Below are positions 1-6,817 of a DNA stretch of 7,441 nt, piece by piece. Source of the stretch: Pseudomonadales bacterium. Lineage in GTDB: Bacteria; Pseudomonadota; Gammaproteobacteria; Pseudomonadales; UBA7239. Each line of letters opens with the position of its first letter. Position 1 is the first letter of the stretch. The notes beneath the pieces were generated by a model. That model was not told the origin of the DNA. It made no database searches and saw only the letters and a program-made list of their open reading frames with translations. Location of the stretch: assembly GCA_020443005.1 (NCBI GenBank), contig JAGRJA010000216.1:1-7441 (forward strand), given 5' to 3'. The position numbers were made by a program, and so were the translations under genes.

Positions 1-530
1 CCATGTCCGGTCAATTGAATGGCTTGCCTGTCGTTGTTTGTGCCTTTGAATTTGCTTTTCACGGCGGCTCGATGGGTTATGCAGTCGGGGAGAAATTTAC
101 ACGCGCTGCCCAGCTTGCACTGGAGAAAAACATGCCGCTGGTTTGCTTTTCTGCAACCGGTGGAGCCCGTATGCAGGAGGCACTGATTTCATTGATGCAA
201 ATGGCCAAGACCAGTGCAGTGCTTGAACGCATGAAGCAAAAAGGTGTTCCCTATATTTCAGTGATGACAGACCCAGTCTATGGGGGCGTATCTGCCAGCC
301 TCGCGCTTTTAGGCGACATTAATGTCGCCGAACCAGAAGCAAGAGCCGGCTTTGCAGGCCCGGGTATCATTGAACAGACAATCCGGCAGACCTTGCCGAA
401 AGGTTTTCAAAGAAGTGAATTTCTGTTGGAGCATGGTGCGATCGACATGATTGTTCCTCGCAGTGAAATGCGTGACCGGCTTTCGTCCATACTGTCAAAA
501 CTCTGCTGGCAACAATCGATTGCCGAATAA
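1..530 (+). CDS. accD: Acetyl-CoA carboxylase carboxyltransferase subunit beta, 3' part
   Basis: This is the C-terminal part of the cytoplasmic carboxyltransferase beta subunit. With AccA it transfers the carboxyl group from carboxybiotin on AccB to acetyl-CoA, giving malonyl-CoA for fatty-acid synthesis. About 175 residues are visible up to the TAA at 528-530. The first visible ATG (base 3) is an internal methionine, because family homology runs straight through it; E. coli AccD is about 304 residues, so roughly 115-120 N-terminal residues, including the four-cysteine zinc finger, lie upstream. Numbering from that ATG, visible crotonase-fold signatures are FEFAFHGGSMG (15-25), SATGGARMQE (50-59), DPVYGGVSAS (90-99), FAGP (117-120) and GFQRSEF (134-140). 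The GGA and GGV glycine turns belong to the active-site region in this family. The tail after the last conserved segment (GAIDMIV) is short. folC follows after 8 nt, as in many gammaproteobacteria. Nothing suggests damage other than the window edge. Confidence 0.97.
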   Translation, partial: MSGQLNGLPVVVCAFEFAFHGGSMGYAVGEKFTRAAQLALEKNMPLVCFSATGGARMQEALISLMQMAKTSAVLERMKQKGVPYISVMTDPVYGGVSASLALLGDINVAEPEARAGFAGPGIIEQTIRQTLPKGFQRSEFLLEHGAIDMIVPRSEMRDRLSSILSKLCWQQSIAE

Positions 531-538
531 TTCTGGTA

Positions 539-1870
539 ATGCCTGAAGCCTTGGAGAAAAAGCCCCGCTCTCTCGCTGAATGGCTGGCATGGCAGGAGCA
601 ATTGCATCCCTCCGAAATTGATCTTGGGCTGGATAGAGTCAAAGAGGTTGCTGGCAGACTGGCACTTTTAGACCCTTGTGCCAAAACCCTCACCGTCGGT
701 GGTACTAACGGTAAAGGCTCTACCGTGCTTGCACTGGAAACCTTGTTGTTGTCTGAAAACCAGCGCGTCGGCAGCTATACATCACCTCATTTGCGCCATT
801 ACAACGAACGGGTCAGGCTGAATGGCAAACCTGTGGATGACGCTGTGTTGGTGGAGGCCTTCGAACGGGTAGACGAAGCACGAGCCGGCACAAGCCTGAC
901 TTATTTCGAATTTGGTACTTTGGCGGCCTTGCTGATTTTTAAACAGGCAAAAGTTGATTTTCAGGTTCTGGAAGTAGGGCTTGGCGGGCGGCTTGATGCA
1001 GTCAATATTATCGATGCCGATGTAGCAATTGTCACGAATGTCTCTGTGGATCATGAAAGCTGGCTGGGAAATGACCGTGAAAGCATAGCGAAGGAGAAAA
1101 TCGGCATTTACCGCAAGACGGCAAATTGCCTTTACGGCGAGAGCGACTTGCCGGCGGTGTTCCGGTTTTATCGTGAAGAGGGTAATGCGTTATGCGTTTT
1201 TGGTGAGGATTTTAGCTGCGATCCTTTGCATGAGGTAAATGAAAAGGCAGCGACATCTCAATGCTTGCAGTGGCAGGGAGCCTGTAAAGGAGAAGCGCTC
1301 AAGTCACTGGTTTTGCCTTCTCTGGGGATGTCGCCTGCAAATGCAGCCTGTGCAATTCAGGCGATGTGCTGTCTGGGTTTTCGTGTGTCGGAAGCATGGG
1401 GAGCTGCGCTTCATAATAAGCGACTTCCCGGGCGTTATCAGCGAAAAACTGTGGCAGGCAGGAAGGTAATTCTGGATGTCGCTCATAATCAGGCATCTGT
1501 TGCCTGCCTGATTGAAAACCTTGGAAAGGAAGCCTTGACCGGAAAATTCCGGTTTGTTGTCTCTGTTTTGGCTGATAAGGATCATCAGACTATTTTCAGC
1601 CAGTTTGCCAATATTGCTAATCGGGCGCACTGGTATCTTGCGCCGGTCAAATCAACCCGAAGCTGTGATGTCACTGTTATGTCCAGAACACTGCAGAAAT
1701 GTCTTTGTTCGGGAAAAGAGAATAGGGCAGAGCTGCAGACTTTTGATACTATACCTCTGGCTTTAGAATCCGCTATAAATTCATCGTTGGCTGATGACCT
1801 GATTGTGGTTTTTGGCTCGTTTTACACAGTATCAGAGGCGCTGGAGTTTCTGGAAACCGAATCTATCTGA
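539..1870 (+). CDS. folC: Bifunctional dihydrofolate synthase / folylpolyglutamate synthase
   Basis: This cytoplasmic Mur-ligase-family enzyme adds glutamate to dihydropteroate, giving dihydrofolate, and then extends the gamma-glutamyl chain on reduced folates using ATP. The protein has 443 residues, close to the family norm of about 420-440. Visible motifs are the ATP P-loop GTNGKGST (55-62), YTSPHL (80-85), YFEFGT (122-127), LEVGLGGRLDAVN (144-156), DHESWLG (171-177) and AKEKIGIYR (184-192), which carries the lysine usually carbamylated for metal binding. LPGRYQ (296-301) and DVAHN (313-317) open the C-terminal glutamate-ligase domain, and GSFYTV (426-431) lies near the end. The usual proline after DVAHN is Gln318. 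The protein has 13 cysteines, several in the 197-278 stretch. The start is the first ATG after the accD stop and keeps the N-terminal helix typical of the family; no strong ribosome binding site is seen, so translation may be coupled to accD across the 8-nt gap. Confidence 0.96.
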   Translation: MPEALEKKPRSLAEWLAWQEQLHPSEIDLGLDRVKEVAGRLALLDPCAKTLTVGGTNGKGSTVLALETLLLSENQRVGSYTSPHLRHYNERVRLNGKPVDDAVLVEAFERVDEARAGTSLTYFEFGTLAALLIFKQAKVDFQVLEVGLGGRLDAVNIIDADVAIVTNVSVDHESWLGNDRESIAKEKIGIYRKTANCLYGESDLPAVFRFYREEGNALCVFGEDFSCDPLHEVNEKAATSQCLQWQGACKGEALKSLVLPSLGMSPANAACAIQAMCCLGFRVSEAWGAALHNKRLPGRYQRKTVAGRKVILDVAHNQASVACLIENLGKEALTGKFRFVVSVLADKDHQTIFSQFANIANRAHWYLAPVKSTRSCDVTVMSRTLQKCLCSGKENRAELQTFDTIPLALESAINSSLADDLIVVFGSFYTVSEALEFLETESI

Positions 1871-1880
1871 CGGGAAAAAA

Positions 1881-2525
1881 ATGGATAAACCTCTAAAACA
1901 AAGGCTTATTGGTGCGCTGGTTTTGATTGCCTTGCTGAGCCTTGTGCTCCCGCTTTTTTTCAATGAGCCGCCTGATAACAAAATTGAAGTTATTCAGGCG
2001 ATTCCAGCCGTACCCGATTTTGACCCGATAGTTGTAGCCGACCCCCAACCGGTAGCAGACATACCGACAGATATCCCTTTGCAAGAGATGTATCAGTTGC
2101 AGGAAACCCCCTCTTCCACGATAAAGGCTGATCAAACCGGCGTGTTGTCACCTGAACCATCAGCGATACCCCATGAAAATACGGGAGAGACAGGTCGGGC
2201 TGTGAAAACGCCTGATGATGCTGTGAATGTGAATACGCAGGTTAAGACAACCGAAAAACCGGTGTTGGCCGCTAATGGCACGCCGGTGAGTTGGGTTGTA
2301 CAGGTGATCAGCTACAGTGATGCTGAAGCGGCGAACAAACTGAAAAAACAGCTTCAGGTGCAGGGTTATCCTGCATTCACCCGTACAGCGGAAATCAAGG
2401 GTAAATCATTGACACGGGTTTTTATCGGGCCAAAACTGCAAAAGACCAAGGCGGAAAAAATAAAGGCGGTGATTGACAAGCAGTATAAAGTAAAGTCACT
2501 TGTTGTCGAGTTCAAACCCGACTGA
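1881..2525 (+). CDS. dedD: DedD-like SPOR-domain cell-division protein
   Basis: This is a 214-residue predicted inner-membrane protein with three parts. It has a short basic N-terminus, one hydrophobic helix at about residues 9-27 (LIGALVLIALLSLVLPLFF), a proline- and acid-rich low-complexity linker at about 28-134, and a C-terminal SPOR domain at about 135-212 beginning at VSWVVQVISYSD. SPOR domains bind glycan strands of septal peptidoglycan stripped of stem peptides; in E. coli, DedD (220 residues, same architecture) is a non-essential divisome protein that helps septal wall synthesis. Position between folC and cvpA matches the E. coli and Pseudomonas order, which supports the name. The frame is open upstream to 1803, but that would overlap folC by 68 nt and put non-family sequence before the membrane helix. 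ATG 1881 lies 10 nt after the folC stop, preceded by CGGGAAAAAA, and gives a standard short cytoplasmic N-terminus. Orientation (linker and SPOR in the periplasm) is inferred from the family and the basic N-terminus. Confidence 0.93.
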   Translation: MDKPLKQRLIGALVLIALLSLVLPLFFNEPPDNKIEVIQAIPAVPDFDPIVVADPQPVADIPTDIPLQEMYQLQETPSSTIKADQTGVLSPEPSAIPHENTGETGRAVKTPDDAVNVNTQVKTTEKPVLAANGTPVSWVVQVISYSDAEAANKLKKQLQVQGYPAFTRTAEIKGKSLTRVFIGPKLQKTKAEKIKAVIDKQYKVKSLVVEFKPD

Positions 2526-2548
2526 TTGGCCGGAGGAAATCATTTTGC

Positions 2549-2552
2549 GGAG
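2549..2552 (+). promoter_or_regulatory. Shine-Dalgarno site for cvpA
   Basis: GGAG ends 5 nt before the cvpA ATG at 2558. An in-frame TAG at 2555-2557 lies immediately before that ATG, so no upstream start is possible in this frame. This fixes ATG 2558 as the earliest start. A second, stronger purine run (GGAGG, 2532-2536) lies 21 nt upstream of the ATG and is too distant to serve it directly. Confidence 0.6.
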
Positions 2553-2557
2553 AATAG

Positions 2558-3073
2558 ATGAACTGGGCTGACTGGACGATTGTCGGGGTTTTTTCTGTCT
2601 CTGCGCTGATAGGCCTTGCCCGCGGGTTTGTAAAAGAAGCGCTGTCCCTGCTGGTGCTGGTTTCAGCGCTGGTGATTGCCTTCGTTCTGGATGATAAGCT
2701 GGCGGTTCAAATAAGCCAGTATATTCAAACGCCATCGTTGAGGCAGATATCTGCTTTCAGTTTGTTGTTTATTGCTACCTGGCTGGTAGGTGCAATGATT
2801 GTTTTTCTGATTGGCGAGCTGGTGAAAATGACGGGCTTGTCAGGTACAGATCGCACCTTGGGTATGGTATTTGGTCTGGCCAGAGCTTTTGTGCTGATAC
2901 TGGTGCTTGTTGTCTGGATGCCGAAGCTTGTTCCGGTTGATCAGGATCCGTGGTGGCAGGCGTCGATACTTGTTCCGGAGTTCCAGAAATTTGAAGGCTG
3001 GTTTCACCAGATTACCAATGAACTGGGTCGACTTTGGCAGCAGTATGTTGTAACAGCGGAAAAATCTTTGTGA
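2558..3073 (+). CDS. cvpA: CvpA family inner-membrane protein
   Basis: This 171-residue polytopic inner-membrane protein matches the CvpA family; E. coli CvpA is about 162 residues. It shows four hydrophobic segments at about residues 5-22, 28-45, 65-88 and 102-121, followed by a soluble C-terminal tail. The family signatures are the N-terminal NWADWTIVGV start, GLARGFVKEALSLL (19-32) between the first two helices, and GLSGTDRTLGMVFGLARA (93-110) leading into the last helix. In E. coli, cvpA was found through colicin V production and is co-transcribed with purF; its biochemical role is not settled, though envelope-stress and bile-resistance phenotypes have been reported in enteric bacteria. 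Here it lies 32 nt after dedD and 22 nt before purF, the conserved arrangement. The C-terminal tail after residue 121 is tryptophan-rich (WW at 132-133, then W148 and W160), which could favour an interfacial location; that is inference. Confidence 0.95.
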   Translation: MNWADWTIVGVFSVSALIGLARGFVKEALSLLVLVSALVIAFVLDDKLAVQISQYIQTPSLRQISAFSLLFIATWLVGAMIVFLIGELVKMTGLSGTDRTLGMVFGLARAFVLILVLVVWMPKLVPVDQDPWWQASILVPEFQKFEGWFHQITNELGRLWQQYVVTAEKSL

Positions 3074-3095
3074 CTGTATTTTTGACGGGTGTTTT

Positions 3096-4619
3096 ATGTG
3101 TGGTGTTGTAGGAATTGTCGGAAAAAGCCGGGTGAACACCTGGTTGTATGATGCATTAACAATGCTCCAGCACCGTGGGCAGGATGCTGCAGGCATCGCC
3201 ACCTGTGATGATGGCAGGGTCTTCCAGCAAAAAGGAAATGGTCTGGTCAAGGATGTATTCAGTTTTACCCACATGCAACGCCTTAAAGGCAATATGGGTA
3301 TCGGTCATGTGCGTTACCCAACGGCGGGCAGTTCAAGCCCTGCTTTGGCGCAACCCTTTTATGTTAATTCGCCCTATGGCATCAGTCTTGCGCATAATGG
3401 AAACCTGACCAACAGCGAGCTGTTAATGGACGAGCTTTTCAAAACCGGCTTGAGACATGTCAACACAGACTCCGACTCTGAAATCCTGCTTAATGTATTT
3501 GCGCTGGAACTGCAAAAAAGAGGCAAGCTTGTGCCAGAGCCGGAAGATATTTTTGCAGCGGTGAAAGGTGTTCATGACCACTGTTCCGGGGCTTATGCAG
3601 TCACAGCGATGATTGCCAATTATGGCATCGTGGCATTTCGTGATCCTCATGGTATTCGGCCACTGATTTTTGGTGTCAGGGAGTCTGAAAATGGCAAGGA
3701 GTATATGGTTGCCTCGGAAAGTGTTGCCCTTGATGTACAGGGTTTTCGTGTGATTCGGGATGTTGCCCCTGGAGAGGCCATTTATATCGAGGAAGACGGA
3801 ACCTTTCATTCACAGCAATGTGCGACAAATCCAAGGCTTGTACCCTGTATTTTCGAACATGTTTATTTTGCGCGGCCGGATTCCATTATTGATGGCGTAC
3901 TGGTTTACAAGGCGCGTTTGAGAATGGGCGAAAAACTGGCTGAAAAAATATTGAAATTACGACCCGATCATGACATTGATGTTGTCATACCGGTACCGGA
4001 TACCAGTCGCGTAGCTGGCCAGATTCTTGCGCATAATATGAATGTCAAGTTTCGTGAGGGCCTGATGAAAAACCGTTACATTGGTCGCACATTTATCATG
4101 CCGGGTCAGACCGAGAGAAAGAAATCGGTTCGTCAGAAACTCAATGCGATCGACCTGGAGTTCCGGGGCAAAAATGTGCTTCTGGTCGATGACTCGATTG
4201 TGCGTGGCACAACCTGTAAACAGATTATCCAGATGGCAAGGGATGCGGGAGCCAGGAAAGTCTACTTTGCTTCAGCAGCGCCACCCGTCAAGCACCCCAA
4301 TGTCTATGGTATCGATATGCCATCGCCCGAAGAATTTGTCGCGCATAACCTCACTGAAGAAGAGATTTGTCGGGAAATCGGTGCTGACTGGCTGGTTTAC
4401 CAGGATCTCGATGATCTGGTCGAGAGCACCCGGGGCGACTTCAGTCATATAGAAGAATTTGAGTGCTCGGTTTTCAATGGTCACTATATAACAGGCGATG
4501 TCGATGAAGCCTATCTTCGCAAGCTTGACCAGAAGCGCAATGATTCTGCCAAGGCGCTGCGTGATGGCGCAAGTGCGGATAACAGCGGTACTTTTGTCAG
4601 TAATAACAATGCAGGTTAA
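3096..4619 (+). CDS. purF: Amidophosphoribosyltransferase
   Basis: PurF catalyses the first committed step of de novo purine synthesis: PRPP and glutamine give 5-phosphoribosylamine, glutamate and pyrophosphate, in the cytoplasm. The protein has 507 residues (E. coli 505). It starts MCGVVGIVG, so Cys2 becomes the N-terminal nucleophile after methionine removal. There is no propeptide as in the B. subtilis type, so it is the enterobacterial class. Glutaminase-domain residues visible are HVRY (71-74), HNGNL (100-104) and D125/D127; DPHGIRPL is at 183-190. The phosphoribosyltransferase domain carries VPVPDTSR-like sequence (298-305), the flexible loop MPGQTE (335-340) and the PRPP-binding motif VLLVDDSIVRGTT (361-373). 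The C-terminus ends in a poorly conserved Ser/Asn-rich tail. The ATG is 22 nt after the cvpA stop with only a weak GGGT upstream, but the mandatory MCG start decides it. No PurR-type palindrome is seen upstream of purF or cvpA. Confidence 0.98.
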   Translation: MCGVVGIVGKSRVNTWLYDALTMLQHRGQDAAGIATCDDGRVFQQKGNGLVKDVFSFTHMQRLKGNMGIGHVRYPTAGSSSPALAQPFYVNSPYGISLAHNGNLTNSELLMDELFKTGLRHVNTDSDSEILLNVFALELQKRGKLVPEPEDIFAAVKGVHDHCSGAYAVTAMIANYGIVAFRDPHGIRPLIFGVRESENGKEYMVASESVALDVQGFRVIRDVAPGEAIYIEEDGTFHSQQCATNPRLVPCIFEHVYFARPDSIIDGVLVYKARLRMGEKLAEKILKLRPDHDIDVVIPVPDTSRVAGQILAHNMNVKFREGLMKNRYIGRTFIMPGQTERKKSVRQKLNAIDLEFRGKNVLLVDDSIVRGTTCKQIIQMARDAGARKVYFASAAPPVKHPNVYGIDMPSPEEFVAHNLTEEEICREIGADWLVYQDLDDLVESTRGDFSHIEEFECSVFNGHYITGDVDEAYLRKLDQKRNDSAKALRDGASADNSGTFVSNNNAG

Positions 4620-4623
4620 AGAC

Positions 4624-4630
4624 GGAGAGG
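4624..4630 (+). promoter_or_regulatory. Shine-Dalgarno site for metZ (supports a GTG start)
   Basis: The purine run GGAGAGG lies just upstream of GTG 4634: its GGAG part ends 6 nt before the start and its last G 3 nt before. This is the strongest ribosome binding site in the purF-metZ gap. It supports initiation at the GTG, since no in-frame ATG occurs before the conserved part of the protein. Confidence 0.65.
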
Positions 4631-4633
4631 ACA

Positions 4634-5833
4634 GTGGCTTACGAACCCGGTAACAATGACTACAGTGATAGTGAAATCGATACGAGATCGGTGCGCTCTG
4701 GTCAGCGTCGTACTTTGGAAGGGGAACACAGCGAGCCGATTTTTACCACTTCAAGCTATGTCTTTGCCAGTGCCGCAGATGCTGCCGCCCGGTTTTCAGG
4801 AGAGCAGCCGGGCAATGTCTATTCGCGCTATACCAACCCGACAGTGAGAACATTTGAAGAAAGAATCGCTGCCCTTGAAGGTGCTGAAGCCGCTGTAGCG
4901 ACTTCTTCGGGTATGGCCGCAATACTGACGACCTGTATGGCACATCTGAAATCGGGTGATCATGTTGTTTGTTCAAAAAGTGTATTCGGCACAACGGTTG
5001 CGTTGTTTAACCGTTATATGCAGAAGTTCGGTGTAGAGATTTCCTATGTTGATCTTTCTGATCTCAATGCGTGGGAGCAAGCGATGAAAAGCAATACGCG
5101 CCTGCTCTTTGCCGAGACGCCATCAAACCCATTGTGTGAACTGGTTGATATTCGGGCCCTGTCCGCGATTGCACACAAGCATCAGGCCTTATTGGTGATC
5201 GATAATTGTTTCTGTACCCCAGCACTTCAACTACCTTTTCGCTTTGGTGCCGACATCGTCATTCATTCAGCGACCAAATACATTGATGGGCAGGGGCGCT
5301 GTGTTGGTGGTGTTGCTCTTGGTTCAAAAGCCTTGATGGAAGACCTGGTTGTTTTCCTGAGAACCGCGGGGCCAACGATGAGTCCGTTTAATGCCTGGGT
5401 GTTCCTGAAAGGCCTTGAAACCTTGCGTTTACGAATGAATGCCCATTCTTCCAACGCGCTGACGCTGGCACGGTTTCTCGAGGAACAGCCCCTGATCAAA
5501 AAGGTATTTTATGCCGGTCTTGAGTCTCACCCGCAGCACCTGCTTGCCCGGCAACAGCAAAGTGCATTTGGCGGTGTTTTGTCATTCCGGGTGAAAGGTG
5601 GAAAGGATGCTGCGTGGCGTTTCATTGATGCGACAAGAATTGTTTCGCTGACGGCTAATCTCGGTGATGCAAAAAGTACGATTGTTCATCCTGCAACAAC
5701 AACGCATAGTCGTATATCACAGGAAGAGCGGGATGCGGCAGGCATTTCCGATAACCTGATCAGGGTGTCGGTCGGGCTTGAGGATGTAGAAGACCTTAAA
5801 AAAGATATGCTTCGGGGTATTGCGGCGCTCTAG
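4634..5833 (+). CDS. metZ: O-succinylhomoserine sulfhydrylase
   Basis: MetZ is a cytoplasmic PLP enzyme of the Cys/Met metabolism family. It condenses O-succinylhomoserine with sulfide to give homocysteine directly, bypassing cystathionine. The protein has 399 residues (Pseudomonas MetZ about 403) and begins at GTG 4634 behind GGAGAGG. The family-specific N-terminal stretch runs GQRRTLEGEHSEPIFTTSSY (23-42). PLP-fold motifs are SRYTNPT (64-70), SSGMAAI (91-97), ETPSNPL (161-167), D190 in VIDNCFCTP, and the Schiff-base lysine K215 in HSATKYIDGQG. The C-terminal segment LGDAKSTIVHPATTTH (343-358) is also typical. The close overall match to pseudomonad MetZ, rather than MetB or MetY, sets the substrate assignment. 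This is based on recalled family sequences, so the choice of succinyl over acetyl ester is strong but not proven. Location 14 nt after purF matches Pseudomonas. No methionine riboswitch or repressor site is visible in the short leader. Confidence 0.94.
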   Translation: MAYEPGNNDYSDSEIDTRSVRSGQRRTLEGEHSEPIFTTSSYVFASAADAAARFSGEQPGNVYSRYTNPTVRTFEERIAALEGAEAAVATSSGMAAILTTCMAHLKSGDHVVCSKSVFGTTVALFNRYMQKFGVEISYVDLSDLNAWEQAMKSNTRLLFAETPSNPLCELVDIRALSAIAHKHQALLVIDNCFCTPALQLPFRFGADIVIHSATKYIDGQGRCVGGVALGSKALMEDLVVFLRTAGPTMSPFNAWVFLKGLETLRLRMNAHSSNALTLARFLEEQPLIKKVFYAGLESHPQHLLARQQQSAFGGVLSFRVKGGKDAAWRFIDATRIVSLTANLGDAKSTIVHPATTTHSRISQEERDAAGISDNLIRVSVGLEDVEDLKKDMLRGIAAL

Positions 5834-5893
5834 AATCATGGAGTGCCTGTGGAATTGTTGTAACTATCGCTGTTGATGGTTTGGGGGCTTGGA
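5834..5893 (+). other. metZ-moxR intergenic gap
   Basis: This 60-nt spacer is the longest in the window and separates the conserved housekeeping cluster from the MoxR-DUF58 module. It contains no GC-rich hairpin followed by a T-run, so I see no intrinsic terminator. No convincing -35/-10 pair is visible either. Read-through from metZ is the simplest reading, with the GGGGG at 5883-5887 serving as ribosome binding site for the gene that follows. Confidence 0.6.
5883..5887 (+). promoter_or_regulatory. Shine-Dalgarno site deciding the MoxR start
   Basis: GGGGG ends 6 nt before ATG 5894. The alternative in-frame starts, TTG 5873 and ATG 5876, have no purine run before them (the preceding bases read TAACTATCGC). 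They would also add six or seven residues (VWGLG type) not expected in MoxR proteins, which usually start close to the helix beginning MR.E. Confidence 0.55.
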
Positions 5894-6814
5894 ATGCGGG
5901 ACGAATTACAAAAAACCATTAAAACTATCGGAACGGTTCTGCTGGGCAAGGAACATCAGGTCAGGCTGGCAATGGCTTGTCTGCTTGCCCGTGGGCATTT
6001 GCTGATCGAGGATTTGCCGGGCATGGGTAAGACAACGCTCGCACTCGCCCTTGCCAAGGTGCTGGGTTTGCATTATCAGCGCGTGCAATTCACCAGTGAC
6101 ATGTTGCCTGCCGACATTATCGGGGCATCGGTCTTTGATCAGTCCAACAGCAGTTTTGTGTTTCATGAAGGGCCTGTCTTCACCCAGGTGCTTCTGGCCG
6201 ATGAGATTAATCGCAGCTCGCCGAAAACCCAGAGTGCGTTGCTGGAGGCAATGGAAGAACAGCAGGTTACCGTTGATGGTGCAACGAGAAAATTGCCGGA
6301 GCCCTTTTTTGTAATTGCCACGCAAAATCCTGTTCATCAATCCGGCACCTATAATCTTCCCGAATCCCAGCTTGATCGTTTTTTGATGCGCATTGAGCTG
6401 GGCTATCCCGAACCCGCTGCCGAAAGGCTTTTGTACAAGGGGCAAAACCCGAGAGAGCAAATTGCCGGGCTACCCTGTGTATGTACAAAAGAGCAGCTGC
6501 ATACAGCGCAGCTTGAAATTGACAAGGTTAAAATGACAGACAATCTTCTCGATTACATCGAAAGACTGGTGCAGTACACCCGTTTCGAGGGGCGCTTCAT
6601 GCTCGGTCTTTCGCCCAGAGGCGCTTTGGCCCTGGTCAAGGCTTCGAAGTCATGGGCCTATCTGGAAGGCAGGGAGTTTGTGGTGCCTGAAGATGTACAG
6701 GCGGTTTTCCCCTCAGTGGCGGGTCATCGTCTGATGGGTTTACAGGAAAGCAATAAAACACATGATTATTCTGCAGCGGAATTTGTTCTTAACCATGTCG
6801 ATGTACTGGGGTAG
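5894..6814 (+). CDS. MoxR-family AAA+ ATPase
   Basis: This 306-residue cytoplasmic ATPase belongs to the MoxR group of AAA+ proteins, thought to act as chaperone-like remodelling ATPases with membrane or von Willebrand factor A partners. Numbering from ATG 5894: an N-terminal helix with LLGKEHQVRLAMACLLARGHLLIED (16-40), Walker A LPGMGKTT (41-48), Walker B LLADEINR (100-107) followed by SSPKTQSALLEAMEE, sensor 1 ATQNP (142-146), the LDRF motif (160-163) with the likely arginine finger region, and the sensor-2 SPRG (240-243) in the C-terminal helical lid. All key residues are present, so an active ATPase is expected. Length matches the family (about 300-320). The next gene starts 3 nt after the TAG and encodes a DUF58 protein, the classic partner, so the two are almost certainly co-translated. 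The exact MoxR subfamily and substrate cannot be set from this window. Confidence 0.95.
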   Translation: MRDELQKTIKTIGTVLLGKEHQVRLAMACLLARGHLLIEDLPGMGKTTLALALAKVLGLHYQRVQFTSDMLPADIIGASVFDQSNSSFVFHEGPVFTQVLLADEINRSSPKTQSALLEAMEEQQVTVDGATRKLPEPFFVIATQNPVHQSGTYNLPESQLDRFLMRIELGYPEPAAERLLYKGQNPREQIAGLPCVCTKEQLHTAQLEIDKVKMTDNLLDYIERLVQYTRFEGRFMLGLSPRGALALVKASKSWAYLEGREFVVPEDVQAVFPSVAGHRLMGLQESNKTHDYSAAEFVLNHVDVLG

Positions 6815-6817
6815 TAC

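Noticed and set aside
367..693. Minus-strand open frame spanning the accD-folC junction
   Set aside because: It overlaps conserved ends of both genes on the opposite strand, and no domain or ribosome binding site supports it.
1490..1506. Short hairpin CAGGCA-TCTGT-TGCCTG within folC, with a related GGCAGGCAGG copy at 1453-1462
   Set aside because: The stem is only 6 bp with no T-run after it and lies inside conserved coding sequence, so it is not a terminator and is likely coincidental.
1803..1880. 26-codon N-terminal extension of dedD from ATG 1803
   Set aside because: It would overlap the conserved end of folC and place non-family residues before the membrane helix; ATG 1881, 10 nt after the folC stop, fits DedD proteins.
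2526..2557. PurR operator expected before cvpA by analogy with E. coli
   Set aside because: The 32-nt spacer contains no palindrome resembling the PurR site, so the analogy is not supported here.
2840..3809. Minus-strand open frames (2840-3292 and 3423-3809) across cvpA and purF
   Set aside because: Both are antisense to clear conserved genes and their translations show no family features.
5906..6460. 184-codon open frame on the minus strand
   Set aside because: It lies entirely antisense to the MoxR gene, whose Walker A, Walker B and sensor motifs are intact; the antisense translation shows no recognisable domain.
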